Shown in pieces: positions 1 through 8,779 of a stretch of 35,330 bases of DNA. The position numbers were made by a program, and so were the translations under genes. Source of the stretch: Elusimicrobia bacterium GWA2_56_46 (lineage in GTDB: Bacteria > Elusimicrobiota > Elusimicrobia > Elusimicrobiales > UBA9959); contig MGTT01000007.1 of NCBI GenBank assembly GCA_001799575.1, forward strand, positions 1 through 35,330, given 5' to 3'. The notes below the pieces were generated by a model. That model had not been told where the DNA came from. It saw only the letters and a program-made list of their open reading frames with translations, and made no database searches. Position 1 is the first letter of the stretch; each line of letters starts with the position of its first letter.

Positions 1-7
1 CATTGTG

Positions 8-35
8 CCTCCTTTTAAAAGGAAAAGGAGGTTTT
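8..35 (+). terminator. Terminator-like hairpin at left edge
   Basis: A perfect 9-bp stem (8-16 with 23-31, arms CCTCCTTTT and AAAAGGAGG) closes a 6-nt loop and is followed by four T residues at 32-35. This fits a rho-independent terminator for a gene to the left of the window, although the A/T-rich half of the stem is weak. It could instead be part of the insertion-sequence end suggested by the repeats just downstream. Confidence 0.4.
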
Positions 36-42
36 AGCATTT

Positions 43-78
43 AACCGGACATTTCTATTTGCCGCAAACAGGACATTT
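43..78. repeat. Two 12-bp direct repeats, insertion-sequence-end-like
   Basis: AACCGGACATTT (43-54) recurs with one mismatch as AACAGGACATTT (67-78), a 24-bp period. Closely spaced GGACATTT-type repeats remind me of the multiple terminal transposase-binding repeats at the ends of some insertion sequences (IS21- or IS481-like). No transposase is visible in the window, so this is an inference. The 9-mer TAACCGGAC (42-50) also occurs in the repeat array at the far right end (35285-35293). Confidence 0.35.
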
Positions 79-173
79 TAAAAAAATTTCTACACTCTTT
101 AAAATGTATTTGTTCCCCGGGCTGGATATTTTGTATCTTTAATGCTTTGCGGTTATGGTTAAGGAGATTTGAC

Positions 174-1034
174 ATGAATATCCGTGGTCTGGCGGCCGCT
201 TTGGCCGCCGCGCTTTGTTTTACCTGCTTTGTCCCCGTCCGAGGCGCGGAGGCGGATAAACCTTTGACGCTGATCGTGCATCCGTTCATGGCGGCCACGG
301 ATCTGCACAAACGCTTCAGGCCGCTGGCGGATTTCCTCGGCGGCCGGCTGGGCCGCCCGGTCGCGATAGTTATCGCCAAAAATTACGACGAGCAGATCGA
401 CGCGGTGGGCCGCGGAGAAATGGATCTGGCCTACATGGGGCCGGCCCCATACGTCACAATGACCGGCAAGTACGGCCGGAAGACGATCCTGGGGTGTTTT
501 GAGACTGGCGGCCGCTCCACGTTTCACGGCGTTATTTTCGTCGCCAAAGACAGCCCAGTACGTACGCTGGCAGGGTTGAAAGGCAGGAGCTTTGCTTTCG
601 GCGACAAAAACTCCACTATGGGCCATCTGATCCCGCTTTATGCGTTGTGGAAGGCGGGAGTGACCGCTGAGAATCTGGGCAAGCACGCGTTTCTGGGGAA
701 ACACGATAATGTGGCGCTGGGTGTGCTGTCGGGAGACTTCGACGGCGGCGCGATGATAGGCGACATCTTCCAGCAGTATGAAAAACGCGGCCTCAGAAAA
801 CTCGCGGACACTCCGGAGATCCCCGAGCATGTCCTGCTTGCCGGCCGAAGAATTTCCGTAAAAGATGTGAGCGCTCTGCACGAAGCTCTGTACGGCCTCA
901 AAAATACCAAAGAAGGGCTGGCTGTTATTCGCGCCATCAGGGATGATGCCACCGGCATTGTGCCGGCCGATGACAAAGATTATGATATGTTGCGCGTAAT
1001 TATGAGGCAGTTGGCGAAGCTGGGAGTAAAATGA
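174..1034 (+). CDS. PhnD-like periplasmic substrate-binding protein (first of a tandem pair)
   Basis: The 286-residue protein starts with a Sec signal peptide (about residues 1-25, cleavage likely near VRGAEA). It matches the phosphate/phosphite/phosphonate-binding PhnD family (type II periplasmic binding fold): DLAYMGPAPYV and the KNSTMGH segment are the usual ligand-pocket stretches. I chose ATG 174 because AAGGAG (161-166) precedes it at 7 nt; an upstream TTG at 147 would add nine residues ahead of the signal peptide. The next gene is a same-length paralogue, and a sensor kinase overlaps that one. No permease or ATPase follows, so a sensory role (ligand presentation to the kinase) is more likely than transport. 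The true ligand is unknown; PhnD-like folds bind many small oxyanions and other solutes. Confidence 0.85.
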   Translation: MNIRGLAAALAAALCFTCFVPVRGAEADKPLTLIVHPFMAATDLHKRFRPLADFLGGRLGRPVAIVIAKNYDEQIDAVGRGEMDLAYMGPAPYVTMTGKYGRKTILGCFETGGRSTFHGVIFVAKDSPVRTLAGLKGRSFAFGDKNSTMGHLIPLYALWKAGVTAENLGKHAFLGKHDNVALGVLSGDFDGGAMIGDIFQQYEKRGLRKLADTPEIPEHVLLAGRRISVKDVSALHEALYGLKNTKEGLAVIRAIRDDATGIVPADDKDYDMLRVIMRQLAKLGVK

Positions 1035-1059
1035 CCAAAAAACCAGGAGGTGAAAGCGT

Positions 1060-1920
1060 ATGAAAATTTCCATGTCGGCCCTTGTGTTGTTTGCCGTCCT
1101 GTTCCCGTCGCTATCTTTTTCCGCGGCGCCCGCGGGCGGTTCTTCGCCGTTGCTTTTCAGCGTAGTTCCGTACAGGGCACCCAAAGATCTCAAGGGGATG
1201 TTCACGCCTTTGTCGGATTATCTGGGCGGGAAAATAGGCCGCCCTGTCAAGCTTGTCGTTTCCGCCAGCTTACAGGATCATATCGACAGCCTGGGCGGGG
1301 GGAAAGTGGATTTTGCTTTCACGGGCCCGGCTCCGTATATCAAGATGGTCAGTAAGCACGGTAAAATGAATATTTTGGGGCGCGTTGAAACTAACGGCAG
1401 ACCGGTCTTTCGCGGGGTCATTTTTACCGCGAATAATTCTCCGGCGCGCGATCTGGCGGATCTGGAGGGGAAGAGATTTGCTTTCCTGGACAGGAATTCG
1501 ACCATGGGCTACCTGGTGCCGGCGTATATGCTGCTCAAGTCCGGAGTGGCGTTGGAGAAGCTCGGAAAACGCGCTTTCCTGGGGACGCAGGACAATATTC
1601 TGATGGGCGTGCTGGCCGGAGATTTCGATGCGGGCGCTGTGATGGAGGAGATCTATCTCCGATATGAAAAGCGCGGCCTGAAAAGACTGGCGACCACGCC
1701 TGAATATTCAGGACATCTGCTTGTGGCCGGCGGAAAACTTTCCGCGGAGACCGCGCCTGCGCTGCGGGCCGCGTTGTTCGGGCTGAAAGATAGCGCCGAG
1801 GGACGGGCGGTTCTTAAAAGTATCGGGGACGGCGTAACCGGGATCGTTCCGGCTGATGACGGCGATTATGATACCATGCGCGAAGTTATGGGCCAGTTGG
1901 CCAAGTCCGGAGTTAAATGA
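1060..1920 (+). CDS. PhnD-like periplasmic substrate-binding protein (second of a tandem pair)
   Basis: This 286-residue exported protein has a signal peptide (about 1-22, ending near SFSAAPA) and the same architecture as the preceding gene: FTGPAPYIKM matches YMGPAPYVTM, RNSTMGYLVP matches KNSTMGHLIP, and both C-termini read near-identically (TGIVPADD, MRQLAKLGVK versus [10 protein letters not shown]). The pair evidently arose by local duplication. AGGAGG at 1045-1050 sits 9 nt before the ATG. The last codons overlap the kinase start by 4 nt (ATGA), implying translational coupling with the kinase rather than with a transporter. The two copies differ across the mature domain, so they may bind different ligands or form a heteromeric sensor; neither is shown by sequence alone. 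Confidence 0.85.
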   Translation: MKISMSALVLFAVLFPSLSFSAAPAGGSSPLLFSVVPYRAPKDLKGMFTPLSDYLGGKIGRPVKLVVSASLQDHIDSLGGGKVDFAFTGPAPYIKMVSKHGKMNILGRVETNGRPVFRGVIFTANNSPARDLADLEGKRFAFLDRNSTMGYLVPAYMLLKSGVALEKLGKRAFLGTQDNILMGVLAGDFDAGAVMEEIYLRYEKRGLKRLATTPEYSGHLLVAGGKLSAETAPALRAALFGLKDSAEGRAVLKSIGDGVTGIVPADDGDYDTMREVMGQLAKSGVK

Positions 1921-3569
1921 TGAAAATAACCGAGATCAGGCATGGCCGCGCGATAATCTGGTTTTCTGCCGTGCTGCTGGTTTTTCTGGCCGCGACGGAC
2001 GCGCTTATCGTTTCCCAGCAGCGCAGAATTCTCCTGAATATACAGCGGCGCTGTGTGAACAACGAACTGGCGCTTATGGCGACCCTGACGCGTGAGGCTC
2101 TGCTTAAAAAAGATTACCGCACGGTCGAGGATTTTCTCGTCCAGTGGGGGAGCGAGCATACGGATATGCTGGAGATCAGGGCCGTTATGCCCAACGGTTT
2201 CGTCCTGGCGCAGTACAAGAAAGAGTCTTCCGCCCGTCAGCTCTTCCGTGCCCGGAGCAGCGTAGCCCATGAGGGCGAACATCTGGCGGATCTGGAGGTA
2301 ATCAAGGATTTTACGGGAGTGGAAGACAGCATGGACAAACTTAGCGCCGGACTTGTGTCCGCGTCCGTCGTTCTGGTGGCTTTCCTGGGTTTTTTTCTGT
2401 GGTACACGCTCAGCGTAACGGCGATGAGGCCCCTGGAAAAAGAGATCTCGGAGCGCAGGAAAGCGGAGGAGCGGCTCCAGGGCGCGTTGTCTTTGCTGTC
2501 CGCCACCCTGGAGTCCACCGCCGACGGGATCCTGGTAGTGGATAAAAAGGGCGTGGTGGAGCAATACAACCAGAAATTCGCGAAAATGTGGCGCATCCCT
2601 CAATCAGTCATGTCAGCTTCGGAGGACGCGGCCCTGCTTCAGTTCGTGAGCGCCCAACTCAGGCAGCCTGAGACGTTCCTTGAAAAAGTCAGGGAGCTTT
2701 ACGCCGCTCCGGAACTGGAGAGTTCCGATTCTCTGGAGTTCAAGGACGGCCGTATTTTTGAGAGGTATTCGCAGCCTCACTGGATAGACGGGGTCATACG
2801 GGGGAGAGTCTGGAGCTTCCGGGATGTGACCGAAAAGAAGAAACTGGAAATGATGCTGCTGCAATCCGAGAAGCTTTCCGCGGTAGGTCAGCTCGCCGCG
2901 GGCGTGGCGCACGAGATAAATAACCCGCTCGGCGTGATCCTCGGTTTCGCGCAATGCGCGCTCAAAAAATCTGGGGACGTCCCGGCGCTGGATCTCCCGC
3001 TGAGATCGATTGAGCGCGAGGCGGTGCGCTGCAAAGAGCTGGTTCAGAATCTGCTGGTATACTCCCGTTCTTCGAACAAAAACGAACGGGAACACATCGA
3101 TCCCGTTCCCGGCATACAGGCCGCCCTGTCCATAATTTTGGCGCGGGCCAAAACGCAGAGAGTGGAGCTTTCAACCGATTTTCAGTCCTCCCCGCTGAAA
3201 ATCAACGTCAATAAAGGGCAGCTTCAGCAGGTGATCCTGAACCTATGCAACAACGCGATGGACGCCATGCCCGGCGGCGGAAATCTTGCCGTGAAGACCT
3301 CGCCGGCCAGCCGCGCCGGCGGCGCATTCTTGCGGATTGACGTCTCGGATACCGGACACGGAATCCCGGACGAAATAAAATCAAGGCTGTTCGAGCCGTT
3401 TTTCACCACAAAGGACGTCGGCAAAGGCACCGGTCTTGGTCTGGCCCTGGCGCATGAGATCGTTGAGAATCACAAGGGAGCGATAGAGGTTGAAAGCTCC
3501 GCGGGAAAAGGTACAGTGTTTTCGGTTTACTTTCCGGTTTCCGGAGAGCCCCCCGCGAATGTGGTATAA
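1917..3569 (+). CDS. Membrane PAS-domain sensor histidine kinase (NtrB/ZraS-type core)
   Basis: In 550 residues I see: TM1 (about 12-32), a short extracytoplasmic region (33-143), TM2 (about 145-166), a linker with a HAMP-like remnant, a PAS domain (about 190-300, beginning near [15 protein letters not shown]), a HisKA domain with phospho-acceptor H332 in VAHEINNP, and a HATPase domain with the N box [11 protein letters not shown]1 DTGHGIP, F box LFEPFFTT and G2 [10 protein letters not shown]. The [16 protein letters not shown] style is that of kinases that usually partner NtrC-type sigma-54 activators; none lies here. ATG 1917 overlaps the binding-protein gene by 4 nt; ATG 1920 is an equally possible start. 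The binding proteins probably dock on the small periplasmic domain and feed its signal. Confidence 0.9.
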   Translation: MMKITEIRHGRAIIWFSAVLLVFLAATDALIVSQQRRILLNIQRRCVNNELALMATLTREALLKKDYRTVEDFLVQWGSEHTDMLEIRAVMPNGFVLAQYKKESSARQLFRARSSVAHEGEHLADLEVIKDFTGVEDSMDKLSAGLVSASVVLVAFLGFFLWYTLSVTAMRPLEKEISERRKAEERLQGALSLLSATLESTADGILVVDKKGVVEQYNQKFAKMWRIPQSVMSASEDAALLQFVSAQLRQPETFLEKVRELYAAPELESSDSLEFKDGRIFERYSQPHWIDGVIRGRVWSFRDVTEKKKLEMMLLQSEKLSAVGQLAAGVAHEINNPLGVILGFAQCALKKSGDVPALDLPLRSIEREAVRCKELVQNLLVYSRSSNKNEREHIDPVPGIQAALSIILARAKTQRVELSTDFQSSPLKINVNKGQLQQVILNLCNNAMDAMPGGGNLAVKTSPASRAGGAFLRIDVSDTGHGIPDEIKSRLFEPFFTTKDVGKGTGLGLALAHEIVENHKGAIEVESSAGKGTVFSVYFPVSGEPPANVV

Positions 3570-3570
3570 T
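3562..3570 (+). promoter_or_regulatory. Extended -10 promoter ahead of tRNA-Val/thrS
   Basis: TGGTATAAT is a perfect extended -10 (TGn plus TATAAT). It overlaps the stop codon of the histidine kinase gene. No good -35 lies 17 bp upstream, which extended -10 promoters tolerate. Transcription would start near 3577 and include two hairpins and tRNA-Val. Confidence 0.55.
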
Positions 3571-3583
3571 AAGGTAAGTTAGC

Positions 3584-3628
3584 CCCGCGCATTCGGCGCG
3601 GGATGCAACACGCGAAGCGTGTGTTGCA
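3584..3628 (+). other. Two tandem RNA hairpins in the tRNA leader
   Basis: First hairpin: CCCGCGC (3584-3590) pairs with GCGCGGG (3596-3602) over a 5-nt loop. Second hairpin: TGCAACACGC (3604-3613) pairs with GCGTGT-GTTGCA (3617-3628) over a GAA loop with a 2-nt bulge. Neither is followed by a T tract, so they do not look like terminators. They lie between the predicted promoter and tRNA-Val and may guide processing of the 5' leader. Confidence 0.5.
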
Positions 3629-3649
3629 GGTCAGTGTGCGACAGAGAGG

Positions 3650-3724
3650 GCCCAGTTGGCGCAGCGGTAGCGCGTTCCCTTGACATGGGAAAGGTCATAG
3701 GTTCGATCCCTATACTGGGCACCA
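3650..3724 (+). tRNA. tRNA-Val (anticodon GAC), CCA encoded
   Basis: A full cloverleaf can be drawn. The acceptor stem is GCCCAGT (3650-3656) with ACTGGGC (3714-3720), the discriminator is A3721, and CCA is genomically encoded at 3722-3724. The D stem GCGC pairs 3659-3662 with 3670-3673. The anticodon stem TTCCC/GGGAA (3675-3679, 3687-3691) holds loop TTGACAT with anticodon GAC at 3682-3684. The T arm has loop TTCGATC (3702-3708). GAC reads valine codons GUC/GUU. Confidence 0.95.
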
Positions 3725-3734
3725 TTTTTAACGG

Positions 3735-3779
3735 CAGGGTAGAGGGTTCGGGGGGCTACCCTTTACCCTGGTTTTATTT
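3735..3779 (+). terminator. Terminator-like hairpin abutting the thrS start codon
   Basis: CAGGGTA (3735-3741) pairs with TACCCTG (3764-3770), continued by a G-T wobble and AGGG/CCCT (3743-3746 with 3759-3762). This 12-bp stem has a 12-nt G-rich loop and is followed by GTTTTATTTA, whose last A is the first base of the thrS ATG (3780). It can terminate the tRNA transcript. Because thrS has no Shine-Dalgarno and begins at the T tract, it could also act as an attenuator or translational control element for thrS. Confidence 0.6.
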
Positions 3780-5534
3780 ATGTCCGAAGAAAATAAAAAC
3801 GGTTCCGTTGAAACGATGCGCCACTCCCTGGCGCATGTAATGGCGCAGGCCGTGGCCGAACTGTTTCCCGGAGTCAAATTCGGCATAGGCCCCGCCATCG
3901 AGAACGGCTTCTACTACGATTTCGATCTCGAACACCACTTTACCCCGGAAGATCTTCCGATTATAGAGAAGAAGATGAAGCATATCCTGGGCCAGGCCCA
4001 GAAATTTGAGCGCGTGGAACTGTCCCGCGCCGACGCCCTGGAACATTTCGGGGCCAAAGGGGAAAAATACAAGGTGGAGCTGATAAACGATCTGCCCGAG
4101 GGCAGCGTCATCAGCGTTTACCGCAACGGGCCGTTCGAGGATCTGTGCAAGGGTCCGCATGTGGATCACACCGGCAAACTGAAAGCTTTCAGGCTCACCT
4201 CCATCGCCGGCGCGTACTGGCGCGGCAGCGAGAAGAACCCCATGCTGCAGCGCATCTACGGCGTGGCGTTCGAGACCAGGGAGGAACTGGACGCTTATCT
4301 CAAACAGCAGGAAGAGGCCGCAAAGCGCGATCACCGCAAGCTCGGCAGACAGCTGGATCTTTACAGTATCAACGACATTGTCGGCCCGGGGCTGGTGCTC
4401 TGGCATCCCAACGGCGCGCGCATACGGCACGCCATAGAAACCTACTGGAAAGAAGAGCATTTCAAGGGCGGTTACGACCTCATTAACACGCCGCATCTAG
4501 GCCGCGAGAATCTCTGGGCCACCTCCGGGCATCTGGACTTCTACAAGGAATCCATGTACGCGCCCATGGATATCGACGGCATAAATTATTATGCCAAGCC
4601 CATGAATTGCCCTTTCCATATACAGATCTATCAGAGTTCCGCGCGCTCCTACAGGGATCTGCCGCTCAGGTGGGCGGAACTCGGCACCGTGTACCGCTTC
4701 GAGAAAGCCGGCGTGCTGCACGGCCTGATGCGCGTGCGCGGCTTCACGCAGGACGACGCGCATATCATCTGCACGCCCGAACAGATCGAGGCGGAGACCA
4801 TAGAGGTGCTGCGCTTCAGTCTGAACATCTGGAAGACTTTCGGTTTCAGCGAGATAAAAGCGTATCTGGCCACGCGCCCGGAAGGCGCCGTTGGCGACCC
4901 CGCGCGCTGGGAGGAAGCCCAGAAAAGCCTGCTTTCCGCCGTGAACAAGGAAGGCGTAAAGGTGGAGATAGACGAGGGCGGCGGCGCTTTCTACGGCCCC
5001 AAGATAGACCTGAAAGTGAAGGACACGCTGGGCCGGGAATGGCAGACCACCACCATCCAGTTCGACTTCAATCTGCCGGAGCGTTTTAAGATGGAGTATA
5101 CCGGCTCCGACGGCCAGAAGCACCAGCCTTATATGGTACACAGGGCGCTGCTGGGCTCGCTGGAGCGCTTCTTCGGCATTCTCATAGAACATTACGGCGG
5201 CAACTTTCCGCTGTGGCTCGCCCCCACGCAGGTAAAAGTGCTCAATATCACGCAGGAAGAAGAAAGTTATGCCCGCGAAATCGTCGCCAGAGTCAGGGCC
5301 GCGGGGCTGCGCGCCGGTTCCGATCTGCGCAACGACACCATCAACGCCAAGGTGCGCGAGGCCGCCATGGAAAAGATCCCGTACCTGGTGGTGGTCGGCA
5401 AGAAAGAAAAGGACGCCGGAACCGTGACTCTGCGGCTGCGGGGCAACAAAAGCGTTTTCGGCGTCAGCCTGGACGAGGTGATAACCAATCTCGTGAAAGA
5501 AGCGGGCGAGCGGCGGCTCACCGGTTCGTACTGA
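3780..5534 (+). CDS. thrS: Threonyl-tRNA synthetase lacking the N-terminal TGS domain
   Basis: This class II synthetase charges tRNA-Thr. The 584-residue protein is shorter than the usual ~640 because the ~60-residue TGS (N1) domain is absent: it begins directly in the editing (SAD/N2) domain with the HSLAH motif (H15, H19), followed by C123-x3-H127, the other editing-site residues. The catalytic core shows the zinc cysteine in MNCPFH (C277), motif 2 around LRWAELGTVYRFE, the zinc histidine in QDDAHI, HRALLGSLERFFG (motif 3) and a C-terminal anticodon-binding domain from about residue 480. No Shine-Dalgarno precedes ATG 3780; a hairpin occupies that position. There is no room for a missed TGS segment upstream, since tRNA-Val and the hairpin lie there. 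The TPR gene follows after a single base. Confidence 0.95.
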   Translation: MSEENKNGSVETMRHSLAHVMAQAVAELFPGVKFGIGPAIENGFYYDFDLEHHFTPEDLPIIEKKMKHILGQAQKFERVELSRADALEHFGAKGEKYKVELINDLPEGSVISVYRNGPFEDLCKGPHVDHTGKLKAFRLTSIAGAYWRGSEKNPMLQRIYGVAFETREELDAYLKQQEEAAKRDHRKLGRQLDLYSINDIVGPGLVLWHPNGARIRHAIETYWKEEHFKGGYDLINTPHLGRENLWATSGHLDFYKESMYAPMDIDGINYYAKPMNCPFHIQIYQSSARSYRDLPLRWAELGTVYRFEKAGVLHGLMRVRGFTQDDAHIICTPEQIEAETIEVLRFSLNIWKTFGFSEIKAYLATRPEGAVGDPARWEEAQKSLLSAVNKEGVKVEIDEGGGAFYGPKIDLKVKDTLGREWQTTTIQFDFNLPERFKMEYTGSDGQKHQPYMVHRALLGSLERFFGILIEHYGGNFPLWLAPTQVKVLNITQEEESYAREIVARVRAAGLRAGSDLRNDTINAKVREAAMEKIPYLVVVGKKEKDAGTVTLRLRGNKSVFGVSLDEVITNLVKEAGERRLTGSY

Positions 5535-5535
5535 T

Positions 5536-8500
5536 ATGAAAAAGATCTTTCTGTTCATCCTCCTGCTTGCGCCCGTTGCGGCGCGGGCGGGGGAATCCGC
5601 CCAGCTGAGCGAAGACGAAGCCGCTTTCCAGAACCTTTCCGAACTTTACCGGGCCGAGGCCGACCGCTCCTCCGTAATAGACGCCTTTGAAAAATTCATA
5701 AAAAAATATCCCAAAAGCCCGCGCGCGGCCGACGCGCGGTTCATGCAGGGCGAAGCCTATATGTCCAAAGGGTTCGGGCTCCTGCGCCAGGAAAAGATCT
5801 CCAAGATGTCCTCCGAAGCCAGGGTGATGGCGGGCGTAAACCCGCTCGCTATCTCCGAACTGAATAACGCCGCGGCCTCCTACCTCAGGGTCATAGAGGA
5901 TTATAAACGATCCGGCCTGGAGGCCTCGGCCCAGTACCGCATAGGGGAAGCTTTCTATAACATGGGCAGCTGGGAGCGCGCTATAAAAGAGTTCGAGCGC
6001 GTGGAAGATAAATATTCCGGCGGCTATATCGTTCCGGAAAGTCTCCTCGGCATCGTCTACGCCAATATCGCGGCCGGCCGGTTCCAGGCCGCCCAGTCAA
6101 TCCTTTTTCATCTGGAAGAATCCTACCTCCCTTACGCGAAAGATCCGTCGGTAATTTTCGCCAGGGCCGTGATAGAGATGAACCGCAAGAATTATCCGGC
6201 GGCCCAGAAATTATTCGCCCGGCTGGACACGCCCCAGGCCAGGTTCTTCCTGGGCAAGGCGTACCTGTACGAGGGCAAGACCTATATGGCGGCCGGTGTT
6301 TTCGGGAAGCTGCTCAAGGACTATCCGGATTCCGACTACAAGGAGGAAACCGAATTCCTCACGGCCGATTCTTTTTTCTATGCCGGGGATTATGACGGCG
6401 CCATTATCAAATACCAGGATTTCCTGAAAAAATATCCGTCTTCAAAACTCAGGAACGCGGCCGTTTTCCGCGTCGGCGCCTCTCTGTTCAACAAGAAAGA
6501 CTACCCCAGCGCGCGCTCCAGTTTCCAGAGCGTCATTGACCGCAGCCCCCAGGATTTCTTCGCGCCGTACTCCCAGTATTTCATCGCCGAATCGTATCTG
6601 GAGAACGAGCAGATCCGGGACGCGCTTTTCGCCTATACCAAGGTAACCCTGAATTACGCAGGTTCCCAGGTGGCTCCGGCCAGCCACTATAAACTCGCCT
6701 GGTGCCAGTACCGCCTTAACGACTATCCCCAGGCCGCGCGCGCGCTGGAAAATTTCCTGCTCCTCTATCCCGGCAATACGCTGGCGAAGAACGCCTGGTA
6801 CCTGTGCGGCAACGCCTACCTGGCGCTCAAAAAACCGGTTGACGCGCTCAAGTGCTTCCAAAGCGCGGTGGATCTGGCCCCGTCCAGCGAGATCGCCGAG
6901 CAGGCTCTCTTTATGATCCTGCGCACCGAATACGAGCGGGGGAACTACAATAATATCCTCACCTCTTACCAGTTCATCTTTAAACACCTTCCGCCCGTGG
7001 GCTCCAAGTGGCGCGCCCTCAGCCTCCTGTATGTCGCGGAAGCCTATATGCAGCTTAACCTTACGGACGACGCGCAGAGCATCTATAACACCGTCACCCG
7101 CATCTATCCGAACGACGTCGCTTCCCTTTACGCCCAGGAAGGCCTGGTGTGGTGCTACGCGCTTGCCGGCGACAGCGACGCCGCCGTGAAAGCGGCGGAG
7201 AAACTCCAGGCCATCCGGGCCGCTTTCCCCGAAGCCGGGAAAGGCGGCGGCGTGGACGCCCTGGCCATCGCCGACAGTTATTTCAACCGGAAAGAATTCG
7301 AGAAAGCCTACCAGTTGTATGATAAGTTCGCCTCCGAGAACGCCGCCGGAGATTACGCGCCCGCCGCTCTTTACCGCGCCGGCCTGGCCCTCTACCGGCT
7401 GCGCTATTATACCCAGGCCGTGGAAGAATGGGTCAAACTTTCCAGAAATTATCCCTCGGCCCCGGAGACCGAACTGGCGGATTTTCAGACCGCGGACACT
7501 TATTTCAGGGCGCAGAAGTACGCCGAAAGCATAGCCGCGTACAACGACATCATCGCCAAGTACCCCAAGAGCCGGCAGCTGCCGCTGGCTTATCTGCGCG
7601 TGGCCCAGGTTTATTATAACCAGCCGGGGGCCGACGCGCGCGCCCTGGAACAGACCCGGACCGTGGCGGCTAATTTTCCGGACAGCGCCGAAGCCTACGA
7701 CGCCCTGGATCTGGCGGAAGCGGTGTTTGACCGCAACCCGGACATGGATTTCAAGGCTTATTTTACGGGTTTCGTGAACGCGGAACCCCGCACCAGATCC
7801 TCCGGCGAGGCCCTGTTCAGGCTCGGCCGCCGGAGTTTCGAGAAAAAGGACTACGCCGGGGCGGTGGAGAACCTTAAAAAATTCAGCGTGGAGTATATCG
7901 AGCACCCCTCCGTCAAAGACGCGCAGTTTTATCTCGGCGAGGCTTATTTCCAGACCGGCGATATGGAAAACGCGGCCGCCGTGTTCGAACGCTTCGCGGT
8001 CAATTACACCAGCGCCAAAGAACACCCGCTGGCGCTTTTCAGGCTGGGCAACGCCTATTACAACGAAAAAAAATACGAGCCCGCCGTCAAAGCCTATGCC
8101 AGGCTCGCCGAACTTTACCCCGAGAACGAATATATAAAGCCGGCCCTCTTCAACCTGGCCCTTTGCTATAAGAATACCGGCGCCGTCGATCTCGCCGAGG
8201 AGACCTACCGCCGGTATTTCGACCTGTCCGCCAAATCAGAAGAATCCCTGGGCGCCCTCTGGGAGATCTTTAACATCCAGAAGACCCGCGGCGACCTGGC
8301 CGGTTCCCTGAAGACCCTCGGAGAAATTTACGGCGAGGCCGGAGGAAAAGAGGACGCCCTTGAGGCCCTCTACCAGATGGGCGAAATTAATTTAGAGAAC
8401 AGGCAGCCGGACGAGGCGCGCGATTACTGGGAGCGGCTCGCCCTCCAGAAGCCGGCCAACAGCCCGTGGCGTCTGCAGGGGCTCGTGAAACTGGGCGAGA

Positions 8501-8757
8501 TCTACGAGGGGGAGAAAAACTATTCCGAAGCGTCCCGCATCTATGAGGATATCTCCAGGAACGCGGCCGCTCCGGACGTCGCCAAAGCCGCGGCGGAGCG
8601 CGCCAGGGCGCTCGCCCGCATGGCCTCTTCCGGAGGACAGGAATCCGCGGCGCCCGTCCCCGCAACGCCGGTTCCCGCGGCGCGAAAAGAAAATCTGAAG
8701 CGCGGGCAAAAGCCCAAAACCCCGGTACGGGTGGAGGAACTGCCCGGCTTCCGCTGA
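5536..8757 (+). CDS. Large secreted tetratricopeptide-repeat protein of a Tol/Ton-like cluster
   Basis: This 1073-residue protein has a signal peptide ([18 protein letters not shown], cleavage after about residue 18, no lipobox cysteine). Nearly its whole length consists of TPR helices of the YbgF/BamD/Tol-Pal type, with repeating cues such as [14 protein letters not shown], AYYRxGxAxY-like positions and A-x-x-Y-P spacing. A low-complexity Pro/Ala/Lys tail follows (from about 1035). It starts 1 nt after thrS and is followed by exbB, two exbD genes, tonB and an OmpA-like protein, so it probably acts as a periplasmic scaffold of that energised complex, as CpoB/YbgF does for Tol-Pal and as large TPR proteins do near TolQ/TolR sets in Myxococcota gliding loci. 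Its partner and cargo cannot be read from sequence. Confidence 0.85.
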   Translation: MKKIFLFILLLAPVAARAGESAQLSEDEAAFQNLSELYRAEADRSSVIDAFEKFIKKYPKSPRAADARFMQGEAYMSKGFGLLRQEKISKMSSEARVMAGVNPLAISELNNAAASYLRVIEDYKRSGLEASAQYRIGEAFYNMGSWERAIKEFERVEDKYSGGYIVPESLLGIVYANIAAGRFQAAQSILFHLEESYLPYAKDPSVIFARAVIEMNRKNYPAAQKLFARLDTPQARFFLGKAYLYEGKTYMAAGVFGKLLKDYPDSDYKEETEFLTADSFFYAGDYDGAIIKYQDFLKKYPSSKLRNAAVFRVGASLFNKKDYPSARSSFQSVIDRSPQDFFAPYSQYFIAESYLENEQIRDALFAYTKVTLNYAGSQVAPASHYKLAWCQYRLNDYPQAARALENFLLLYPGNTLAKNAWYLCGNAYLALKKPVDALKCFQSAVDLAPSSEIAEQALFMILRTEYERGNYNNILTSYQFIFKHLPPVGSKWRALSLLYVAEAYMQLNLTDDAQSIYNTVTRIYPNDVASLYAQEGLVWCYALAGDSDAAVKAAEKLQAIRAAFPEAGKGGGVDALAIADSYFNRKEFEKAYQLYDKFASENAAGDYAPAALYRAGLALYRLRYYTQAVEEWVKLSRNYPSAPETELADFQTADTYFRAQKYAESIAAYNDIIAKYPKSRQLPLAYLRVAQVYYNQPGADARALEQTRTVAANFPDSAEAYDALDLAEAVFDRNPDMDFKAYFTGFVNAEPRTRSSGEALFRLGRRSFEKKDYAGAVENLKKFSVEYIEHPSVKDAQFYLGEAYFQTGDMENAAAVFERFAVNYTSAKEHPLALFRLGNAYYNEKKYEPAVKAYARLAELYPENEYIKPALFNLALCYKNTGAVDLAEETYRRYFDLSAKSEESLGALWEIFNIQKTRGDLAGSLKTLGEIYGEAGGKEDALEALYQMGEINLENRQPDEARDYWERLALQKPANSPWRLQGLVKLGEIYEGEKNYSEASRIYEDISRNAAAPDVAKAAAERARALARMASSGGQESAAPVPATPVPAARKENLKRGQKPKTPVRVEELPGFR

Positions 8758-8779
8758 GTCTTTTGGAGGAACCGCATTT

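Noticed and set aside
174-1920. Phosphonate uptake operon (phnD-C-E)
   Set aside because: No ATPase or permease gene accompanies the two binding proteins; the coupled gene is a kinase.
3721-3780. T-box riboswitch upstream of thrS
   Set aside because: The interval is under 60 nt, has no specifier-loop architecture and no conserved T-box sequence; only one hairpin is present.
6442-8025. Minus-strand open frame of 527 codons inside the TPR gene
   Set aside because: It is a by-product of strong codon bias on the opposite strand: no signal, no family motif, and the + strand reading has clear TPRs. The same applies to the minus frame at 4497-5558 inside thrS.
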